Of a stretch of DNA of 64,000 nucleotides, positions 35,501 through 45,100 are shown in pieces. The translations under genes were made by a program, and so were the position numbers. Origin of the DNA: Zygnema cylindricum (taxonomy: Eukaryota; Streptophyta; Zygnematophyceae; Zygnematales; Zygnemataceae); contig JBBHKE010002613.1 of the NCBI GenBank assembly GCA_037447655.1, positions 236,758 through 300,757 of the forward strand, given 5' to 3'. The notes below the pieces were generated by a model that made no database searches, was not told the DNA's origin, and saw nothing but the letters and a program-made list of their open reading frames with translations. The stretch's first letter is position 1. Each line of letters starts with the position of its first letter.

Positions 35501-38089
35501 GAAAATTGTGAGAACAAGAGCTTAAATTTGTGGTTTTGCTATATTTTAGCATCGAAACCATAAATTGCTGATGATATGGGATATGCCTTCAATATTCTTG
35601 ACTATTCTTGAAAAACTGATGGGGATTTTGATGTGGAGTTTTACTGGATGAAGCTCCTGTATTGAAGAAGGAATGGCCCACGAGTTGGTTGGAGCAATTT
35701 GTTGTTCTTTTGGTCCGCGGAGTGAAGTCACGTCGCGGTGAAGCATTAGAGATGCATCGAGCTTTGCAAGTGGCGGCTGTTTCTATCATAGTTGGGCTTT
35801 TATGGTGGAGAATGAAGCTCACAGATGCAAGAAGTGTTCAAGATATGGTAAAATATAAAGGATGGAATATGTTTTTTACGTTTTTTGTGTTTTTTTGTGT
35901 TGTGTTTTTATGTTCTGACTTTATTAGGACTTCTTTTAGTGTTTATGATTTTCGAGTCTTGTGCATTGAGGTTTGTGTAGGATCTTTGTCTCTCTTCAGA
36001 ATAAAATTATGCAGCTCCACTGTTTTTGTGAAGTATATTTCTTAGTTTTTACAAAAAAAATCAGGCCTGAACTTTTTTTTCTTTTCTCTCCTGTAGGACT
36101 CAGATTGAAACCAAAGAACTTTTCTGATAATGTCTCATTAATATCTGGAAAAATAGAAAAAAAATAAAAAATCCCTCTTGACATTTGTTCTACTACCTTA
36201 GTCTTATGTTCCTGAGGGGAGGGAATGCCTTGCAGACTGGTCTTCTCTTCTTTACAACCAACTTTTGGGGTTTTTTCCCAATTATTGGTGCTGTTGTCAC
36301 TTTTCCAAATGAAAGAAAAATTCTTTCGAAGGAAAGGGCGGCGGGGATGTATCGTCTTTCCGCATATTTTATGGCACGGATTATTACTGATTTGCCCATA
36401 GTTCTGTTACTACCAACTGTTTCTATGGGTGTTGTTGTGTACTGGATGACTGGTCTCCGTTTGACTTTTGCAGCTTATTTTCTCACACTTCTTTGTCTTT
36501 TGACAAATGTCCTGGTGGCTCAAGGTAGGACGGATACTTCTTATAATTTCTTATTTTTAAAGGTTATTATTCTTATTCATAAGGTAACTGGCAATGTTTT
36601 AATTTTCCGGGATTGCATATCGAGGGAGGTCATTCAATTGTTTTAAAATTAGTGTGGTCTATTTCTATCTTCAGTCCATTTCTATCTTCAGTATCTCCGA
36701 GTATCTCCGATTTTCTTTTTGTAAATTTTTGGAACTGTTAGGTTTTCTTTGTTTAAAGGGTTCACCTTAAATTGTGATTCTGTTTTCCAATTGTTAATTT
36801 TATGTTGTTTTATGTTGTTTGTATCGCTTAATGTTATTGAAGGTTTTACAAAACAGTTTTTAAATTTCTATGTCGTTCAAATGTAGATTATAATTATTTC
36901 CATTTTATGTTTTGTCCATATCCTGAAGGAATTGAGAACAGTGGGTTACCATTAATATTTTTTTTTTATAATTTTAGCATTACTCTGTTCTATTGTTTTG
37001 AGTTAACCATTACTGAACTCTATGTTTTGATCTACAAATTACTGCAATTTTCATTTTTTTCTTAAACTATTTTTTTTTTCTTGAAGTTTACGGTTCTTCT
37101 GTTTTGTTCTAAAAACAACTGAGTTTCCTTGATTTGATCTAGAAGTTACGGAGTTCTAATGTTTCGAGAGGATTGATGTCAAATATTGACTTGGGCAAGT
37201 ATATGATTTGATCAAAAAATGACTGAATTTGATCTAATAATGACTGAATTGGAGGTGGTTAATATGGAATATAGGACTTGGGCAAGCTATTGGATTTATG
37301 TTTTGATCCGATAATTACTGAATCTGATCCAAAATTACTGAATTTGATGCAATAATGAATTAATTTGATCTAATAATGACTGAATTGGAGGTGGTTGATA
37401 TGGAATATAGGACTTGGGCAAGCTATTGGGGCGGCTCTCATGGACGCAAAATCAGCGACAACGTTGTCGGCCGTTATGATGCTCACCTTCCTTCTTGCAG
37501 GGGGGTTTTTTGTGCAGGTAAAAGGGTTTTAAACCAATTTCAAAGTCTACCCATTCGTCTAATAAGGTTTTTTATCTTTTGTATCTTTTATATATTGTCA
37601 CGATACTCACTTTCTGTCGTGTTTTTACACTCCACTAATATCTATTTTGTAGTCAACCTTTTTATTATTTTAAGTGGAACTTGCAAAAGCTGTTTCTTAG
37701 TTTCCTTTTGCGTGGGAGACATTTGCGCGTGTTTTTGTTTTTATCGCATGTGATCGTGGGCGAAGATATTTGTTTCCATTGCTGACAAAATGTGTGGATG
37801 TGTTTTTGTTTTTCAGTCCATTCCTGTATTCATCAGCTGGTTAAGGTATATAAGTTTTCCGTACTATGTATTTCACCTTCTTGTAAAGGTCCAGTTTCCT
37901 CCCGGAACCACATATCCTTGTGGGACAACTGAAAATCCCGGAGCTCTTTGTTTGGTGGAGGATAGTGAGGCTCTCGATAACATCACATTAGGAGGTGGAG
38001 GATTTGAAGCGGGAATTTTAATTTTAATGTTTTTCTCGTATCGATTTTTCGCTTACATGTTTCTTCGTAGAGTGAAGCCCTTGCGATAG
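32544..38089 (+). CDS. ABCG (White-type) half-transporter (8 exons, 650 aa)
   Basis: Membrane ABC transporter of the G subfamily, expected to dimerise and export lipophilic substrates or hormones; the substrate is unknown. Exons: 32544-32648, 32905-33017, 34193-34842, 35206-35424, 35639-35847, 36236-36524, 37423-37517, 37817-38089. All phases join and give exactly 651 codons with stop TAG. The nucleotide-binding domain is N-terminal: Walker A GPSGSGKTT (71-79), Q-loop GFVSQDD (Q116), signature VSGGERKR (176-183), Walker [13 protein letters not shown] (196-207), H-loop STIHQPS (H233). A hydrophilic linker of about 70 aa leads to six membrane segments. Family hallmarks there are [50 protein letters not shown] and [16 protein letters not shown]. 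Length and domain order fit ABCG half-transporters. The upstream in-frame codons could extend the protein slightly if the ATG at 32544 is not used. Confidence 0.95.
33770..34135 (+). repeat. Degenerate GAAACAAACGAATTAGTC repeat in ABCG intron 2
   Basis: Five or six diverged copies, about 65-70 bp apart, of a unit with GAAACAA, GAATTAGT(C) and AGAATTTGG/GAAATTGA-like words. It fills the end of the intron that splits Walker A. Confidence 0.55.
36980..37422 (+). repeat. Degenerate TTTGATCTAATAATGACTGAA repeats and a 70-bp duplication at an acceptor
   Basis: ABCG intron 6 carries many copies of TTTGATC-TAATAATGACTGAA-like words. In addition, a 70-bp segment (about 37226-37294) is repeated at 37361-37430 with one mismatch. 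The second copy spans the real exon 7 acceptor (AG at 37421-37422), so the first copy is a decoy acceptor (AG at 37285-37286) followed by the first exon 7 bases. A third, shorter ACTTGGGCAAG occurs at about 37190-37200. Confidence 0.85.
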
Positions 38090-39035
38090 AGTCTTTATTG
38101 AGAGATTTTTTGTGCAAAAATTATATTTGGGAGATGTTTTTGTGCCACGATATATTTTGAGGCTATGGATAGAGTTATAAATGAAAGAGTTTTTATATAT
38201 AACGACAATTTATTCATAGGCTATGGATGGCCACACATTCTTTGAGCCTCCAAAGGCTCATTTGGGGTTTTAGATCTTGGGATAATGGGAAATAGTACTT
38301 AATTTTGTTTTAGAAAGGAAAAATGGCTTGGGATAATGGAAATATAGTACTAAGAATTTAGTTCGGGAAATAATACTAAGAATTTAGTTCAGGAAAGGAA
38401 GTTTCACAATATCTATCATTTGTTGACCCTTACTGTTGTTCAGTTATGTGGTCTGTGCATATATTTAGAGTATATATCATTTTTCCTCGGGAGGGGGAGA
38501 GGGAGGGGGAGAGGGAGGGAAAGAGGAGAGCGAGAGGGAGAGGGAGGAGGAGGAAGAGGAACTTTTGTCATCCAGGACAAAAAATTTATAGAAATGACAC
38601 GGGAATAGCAAAAACATGGGAAGTACATTTTTTTGGCTTGAGTTGGTTTAACTGTGCCCTGTATTCTCCCTTTCCTAAAAGGCGTTAAATACGTGTTTTT
38701 TGCCAAATACAGTGTTATGTTTTGTTGCCAAATTATTATTATTATTATTATTATTATTTTATGTGATCATCTTCAATGATGTGAAATTTGTCATTTTTGT
38801 TAAATTAGACATTAATTAATGTTTCCCTATCACCATGTCAAAGTACAGTACTATGCCATGTTTTGCTAGTAAGTTGTTTTGCCTTTTTCGTGCGGAAATA
38901 TTAATAATTCAAATGTGCCAAAAACAATTGAAAACGTTATATGCAGTTTACCATACCGTATGCGTATTATACTGTATATTACACGTATAATATGAGGCAA
39001 CTTAATTTAGCTTTTCCAGTTGCTTTCGTTGGAAT
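38090..39035. other. 3' flank of the ABCG gene with simple repeats
   Basis: Includes an imperfect duplication around TAGTACTAAGAATTTAGTTC at 38285-38395, a GGGAGA-rich purine block at 38489-38560 and a (TTA)n microsatellite at about 38732-38758. No supported gene. Confidence 0.6.
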
Positions 39036-39255
39036 TACACCGATAATCGTTTTTGTGTTAACGTTTTTTTAGCCACCTAAAATATTATTTCTTCGTGCAC
39101 ACTTGTCGGATTGTCAAGCGAAGACCGCCAATAGGAAGGTAAGAATCTTGCCTTCTAATAGCAACCATTGGATTGACAATCCTACAAGTGTGCATGAAAA
39201 ACAGATTTTAAGTGGTGAAAAAACTTTAATACTAGTAACGATAAGCGGTGCAGTA
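39036..39255. mobile_element. ~220-bp palindromic TIR element (MITE)
   Basis: Left end TACACCGATAATCG, then GTGTTAACG and AGCCACCTAAAATATT. The right end runs AAGTGGTGAAAAAAC, then ACTAGTAACGATAAGCGGTG. Near the centre, GCACACTTGTCGGATTGTC on the left is mirrored by GACAATCCTACAAGTGTGC on the right, so the whole element can fold back on itself. Same family as 31287-31507. Confidence 0.82.
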
Positions 39256-40124
39256 TAACACGCGATAGTACATGTTAACCGCGAACAGTGTTTCCATATT
39301 TTTTCGAACATTTGAACTATTGTACGTCTGTCAGATCCAAATCTATGTTCCAGTGTAATTCTAAGGTACATTAACATCCACGCTGTTGAACTCGAAGTTG
39401 CCTCAGTTATTTACGGTTATTATTTAAAGATCAGATTATTTAAACTATCTAAAGTTCATACGGGTGACTGTTATGGGTTGGAAACTTTTGTTATGAACTT
39501 TTCAACTGCAGGATTCTTAAAAATCTTACAACACAAAGAGAACATTTGAAGACTGACAAAAAGATTCTCTTAAAAAATTTAGGGCATAGTTATGGACCGA
39601 ACGTTATGAGAATGTTCTAAACAGTTGCAGTTTTTTTTTTTGTTTTTTTTGCTTCTTGTTTCTTCGACAGTCAGAGATTACGCGGATTAACATCAGAACT
39701 TGTTGTTTCTCCTTTCAAAACTGTCAGTGCTATTTTTGCATGTCTTTAAAGTGTAAGAAATGGACGATGTAACCTTCCTCACCTGTTTGTCACTTGCAAT
39801 ACTACACGTAATCAAAACATGTGAAAATCCTCAGCATTTTTCAGAGTTGACATCTACAGTTATCTTGTCGTCTGGCTTCTGGTGGACCAAAATTCTTCTA
39901 CTTTTTTTTTACATAGTAGTGGACGCATGGTTGTAGAGAAGAAACAGTTGATATCTTGATTGCCAGATTCAGGTTTTTAAAGTACTGAGGAACCTTGTAT
40001 TTTTGTAGTACTGACAATGATGTCAGCCTACTATTTCTTTCCTTTCTTTCTCTCTGCCTCTTTTCCTTCACTAATATTATTCATTTATTTTTAATACTAG
40101 TAAATCAACGCCCGTTACACGGGC
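39256..40124. other. Intergenic, nothing recognised
   Basis: AT-rich, no domain-bearing frame and no RNA gene seen. It ends in ACGGGCATGT-type words where the interrupted 49-bp satellite begins. Confidence 0.4.
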
Positions 40125-41285
40125 ATGTACCCTGTCTAGTTTATCATGCCCGTACTACGGACGCACGGCAACGCTACACCGCGAATTGTTATTAGTGTCA
40201 AAGTTTAAATAGTGTTGAAGAAAATTTAACGTAATCGATGCTAAATAAGAATTTGATTTTTTTTTTCTAATTTGTAATAATGTATTCTAATTTCGGCATT
40301 ATGCTAATTTGGGAACAGCAAAAATGGATTAATCGCCGTACGATTATATACATTAATATATGTATCCGTACAAAATATTAGAAATCGTACGCCGTCGTGA
40401 AATTAAATGTCCGTACTTGTCAGACTAATTTACGTGTCAGAATAATCCCGTTTTTTGAGCGCACGTTCCTATGCGTGCGCGTTCTGCTTTAATTCATTTT
40501 TTGTAAAATTTTCACTTGAAAAGGTACATTTATGTACGGTCTGACATAGACCGTACACCACACTATTTAGATTTTATTGTACTTTCGTTCTTTACGCTAT
40601 TTTGTACGGTACCTTAATTAAAGTAAAGGAAAAATTAAAATCATGTATCCTATTTAAGAAAATAAATCAAAATTTCAAGAACCCAAATTAATAATACATT
40701 ACGCTATCCGTAATGCAGTCTGCACAGCGACGCACGGCAATGTTACATTAAGCCATCCGTAGGGCGATCTGCACAGCGACGCACGGCAATGTTACATTAG
40801 CCCATCGGTACGGCGATCTGCACAACGACGCACGGCAACGTTAAAATACGCCATCCGTACGGCGGTCTGCACACCGACGGTTGGCAATGTTAGATTACGC
40901 CAGCCGTACGGCGGTTTGCACACCGACAGGTGGCAAAGTTAGGTTACGCCAACCGTACGGCGGTCTGCACATCGACGGTTGGCAATGTTAGATTATGCCA
41001 ACTGTACGGCGGTCTGCACACTGACGGGTGGCAATGTTAGGTTTCGCCAACCGTACGGCGCTCTGCACACCGACGGTTGGCGATGTTAGAGGATGCCAGC
41101 CGTACGGTGGTCTGCACACCGACAACTGGTAATGTAAGATTACGCCATCCGTACGGCGGTACGGGCGGCACCGTTACATTGTGCCAGCGGTACGGTGGTC
41201 CGTACTACGGACGGTCGCACGGCAGGGTTACATTGTGCCAGCCGTACGGCTGTCTGTACTGCGGACGGACGGAAAAAATCGAAGA
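40125..41285. repeat. ~49-bp satellite, interrupted by a TIR element
   Basis: About eleven to twelve diverged units from 40690 to 41285, each built from CCATCCGTACGGCGGTCTGC, then ACACCGACGGTTGGCAATGT and TAGATTA. They are unusually GC- and CpG-rich for this region. A partial unit at about 40128-40174 (CCGTACTACGGACGCACGGC) lies on the other side of the TIR element 40175-40690, so the element appears to sit within the array. Short frames across it are repeat artefacts. Confidence 0.88.
40175..40690. mobile_element. 545-bp family TIR element, copy B (one terminus lost)
   Basis: Reverse-complement copy of the element at 9270-9814: starts TACACCGCGAATTGTTATTA, carries GTGTCAAAGTTTAAATAGTG, and follows the copy A interior to AATTTCAAGAACCCAAATT. 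The last about 30 bp including the right TIR are missing; satellite sequence starts at about 40690. It was probably lost through recombination with the array. Confidence 0.85.
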
Positions 41286-42190
41286 CAGACACCGCCTACC
41301 GCCTACATAAGGTTTCGCAGAGGGGCGAACAACGTTCCCTTATTTATATACTGATTACCACTTTTATTTCTATGGCTGGTTGGGTCACCATATGCTACAC
41401 TGTGCCATGCAATAAGGATCACATTCCTTTGTCGGTTTCCTGTCTTAACAATATTTTATTTTTCGGATAAATCAACAACCTTCACGTTCAAAGACTGCAT
41501 CTTAAAAATTATTGTTTTTGATCATGTCAACCACCTTGATACTCCAATTTTTTCTCAATATTTATCATTTCCGGATAAGTCAACAACCTTGATGCCCCAA
41601 TTTTGACTTAATGTTTGTTATTTTCAGATAAATCAACAATGTCCGTGTTGATTCTTGAACTTTTAGTCGACCATCAGTCCACAACCACATTCTTCACATC
41701 TTCAGAAAATGACAAAAAAAATGTTTTTTTGAAGGATTCTGTATTTAACAAGAAACTACACTAAAAAACACTAGGAAAAGAAAACTGGGCGAGCAAAACC
41801 TCCCAAAACAAAAAACATAGTTCACGTGTGTGAAAACAGTTGAAACGCTACACGTAGACTTAACTGTACAAATTCAATTTTCCTCCTCCTCCTTCTCCTT
41901 CATCCCTGCTAGCACAGTAATCCTGGCCAAGATTCCATAGACGTTTAAGAAGACAAGGAGAGGCTGAAAATACAAAAAGTCTGCTAAAAGGGAAGAACTA
42001 AAGCTTCAACTGAAATTGCATGGAAACAAACTTCTCGAACGAACTAAGAATCTTTGAAACTACATCCTCATCTAAAAAAATCTTCCCTTTTAGTAAAACT
42101 ACAGCCAAAAATTTGAAGCACGTTTTTTATCTATTTTTTGTGCAGATGATCCCAAAAAAAAAAAGGTGAGAGAACGATTTTTCTTTTAAT
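41286..42190. other. Gap between satellite and fusion gene 2, with a ~75-bp repeat
   Basis: At 41461-41660 about three diverged units repeat CGGATAAATCAACAACCTT and CCAATTTT words. The remainder up to 42190 is probably the 3' UTR and flank of fusion gene 2 on the minus strand. No other gene seen. Confidence 0.5.
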
Positions 42191-45100
42191 CTATCCTTGC
42201 AACCTCTCCAAAAAAGAGATTGGGCCCTTAAGAGGAACAGTACGAACCTCATCTCTAGACATTAATTGTCCTGTGACCGGATTGATTGACCGTACTTCGG
42301 CTCGAAAAGATTGACCTTGAAGAATCCGGTCAACTACCGTTTCGACATTCCGGAAAATGCTCCACGAATGCATATTTTCCTTGTTCAATTCGATCACCGT
42401 TTGAAAAATCGAGCCTCGTTTTCTCTGCTGTACATGTTTGTTCCCATCGTAAAGCTTCTTAGCTGCTGTGTCTCCAACTGTAACAATTTCCACTCCTCCA
42501 AGAAGCTCCGAAAGGACGGGATTTTGAACAAGCTCTGCGAAGCTCCCATGAGCACTGGCGACCAATCGGACGCCTCGCTGAAGTGTGCCACCAAGATGAT
42601 AACCAGAAAGTCAGATTGATTGATGATGATAGTCAGATTTCTGATAGCTCATCAATATCGGTGAAAAGGATAATAAAGAGTCATCAAAAGCCTTTTGAGG
42701 TAGTATTAGATAAAGATAAAACCATGCCATCACAACATTCAATGTGCTATTGACCGAAATCGCGAACGATAAATCAAGATTTGTAATCGAGGAGGTAAAA
42801 AGGCAATATTTATCGGCAGAGCAAATAAATATTGACATAGCAATAACTGACGACAACCTGACAGATTAACGTATGGTACTTCAGTACATAAAATAAGAAA
42901 ATATAACCCGCCAAATCTTGAGATTGATTGTTTGAAAATTCTGCAGACAAAATCTGAAGAGTAAAAGTCAAGGTACCACTAAGTCCAACATTTGGCACAA
43001 ACAATGTCATACGGCAATTCATTACACTACGGACGTCGATACAGTGTAGCGCACCGTAAAAAAGAGTTTTTAAGCCCCGACAGCTTAGGAACATTTCAAA
43101 TTTTGGACAGTACAGAGATAAAAGTACGGATACAGATGATATCTGATATTGATGGCGATTTTGATGTCGATATATTGCGATAATCGGCAATGTAATTACT
43201 GGCTTGATATATCGATTATGAAGACCCTTGAAAAAAACACATTCATTATCCGCGAATCCTGATCGATGTACAACACTAACAATATTGCTAATAAGAAAAA
43301 CTGTGAATGGCAGATAAAAAGTCAACAGCATCAAGGAGTTTCATTTACTTGACCGCAGAGAACATAAAAGCACCGAATGGAAAATGTTTAACTGAAATTG
43401 ATGGGCCGGACTAAAAACACATAATTTCTACAGCAATGACCTGGGTTGGTTGAACCAAAATCATAAATAAGGTGAGCTGATGATAATTGTGCAGCTGTTG
43501 ACAAATTTCTTCTGGACAAAAAAAAGCAAGTTTTGCATCTTAAGCTTGGAATGGAATTAAAACTTAAAGGCTCACCTGAAAAATCCTAAAAAACTCTAAA
43601 ATACCCTAAAAGCTTGTGATGGGCAGTGAATCTCAAAAGGCTCACCTTAGAGATAGTCCGTGCTGCATGTGCTTCCCTTGCTCGACCTATCTCGTCTACA
43701 ATAATGACATCTGGAGTGTGGTTTTGAACACATTCAATCATCCGGTCCTCTTGCTCATCCAGCCTTCTTACCTGGGGAATCCAATAACAAACTTTAGTTA
43801 AGAACCATACAACCTTCAACCTCGTACAAATGAATGCTACAATGGCTCTGTTCTAAAGGATGTGGTATAGAATTAACTGCGATGTCGATGGTTTCAGAAA
43901 GTACGCCAAAAAATCAGCTGATTGCCCAGCTTAGGCGTTCCGGCAAGGGAGTTCATATAAAAGTGAGCTTTGTTGACATATAAAATTACTAAAGGGTACC
44001 AAGACATGAAAAATTAATAAACATTCTTAACTAATACAAGGATTGTCATAACCGCCACAGAATCTATGCCCGGACTAATCTGCTGACATGGTTTTTTAAA
44101 GCAATCGATGTTCTAGGGATGGAATTAACAATTCCAAAAAATAAAAAGAGGAGATTATGACAGAGTACCCTTGGCCACTCATGTCTGATGCCTCACGAGA
44201 GAAAAATGAGGCATTACGGCAGAGGCAAAGTGGCACACCTGCATTCTACGTGCCCGTCCAATGGCTGGATGAGGGATGTCGCCATCTCCACCAATTTCAT
44301 TAGATGTATCAATAATTACAACATTTTTCTCCTCCGAAAGGACACGGGCAATGTCGCGAATAATGGTTGTCTTTCCTGTTCCGGGAGAGCCTAGCAGCAG
44401 TATACCGCCACCTGTCTGCATAAAACAATAAAATGTTTCCTTAGGGCCCTAAACATGGTAGATAAACAACATCGTCCTTTTCAAGATCTCAGTAGTTTTC
44501 TATTTCTTCATTTGTCACCACTAGTCACAGTTGTTAACTTTCATTGCTTAGTTTTCATTTTCCTTTTAGAATAATAACCAAAGGTGAAAGCAGATACAAT
44601 ATCACAAGGTCTCCATTAACTTTTTTCAGAAGGTTTTGTCCCATAATCATACTTCAGTTCTAACTAGCAAAAAGAAGTCGTTAACTCAATACTTGAACCT
44701 AATATCAGCACTGCAGTTCTTTTGGATCACATACACAATTTGAAAACACGACTATATGACTCCTTAATTTGTTTATAACTGTAAATCTCTTTAAATACCA
44801 TGATCCGCAAACATGTAAAGGAATTATTAGTCAAACAAAATTAGCATCAATAATACTAAGTGCAGAATGACGTTGCTGATTTTTTCTTCAAACTTTTCAG
44901 CAGTGTTATTAACACTATTTTATGATTTCCGGCCATAAAAAGCTTATCAACACATAGCAACAGGCAGTGTACTTAACGATAGGACATACTTACATGACAT
45001 CGCACCACATCCCTGATGATGTCAGCACATCCTCGAACTGCCCGTCCAAGTCGAAATGTGAGACCGATCACCTCATCAGAACGGTTACAAATGGCACTAA

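Noticed and set aside
41077-41470. Plus frames of 77 and 91 codons
   Set aside because: Translations of the 49-bp satellite units.
42810-43334. Nested gene in the last intron of fusion gene 2
   Set aside because: The 174-codon frame has no domain and overlaps repeat-like GATATATCG words.
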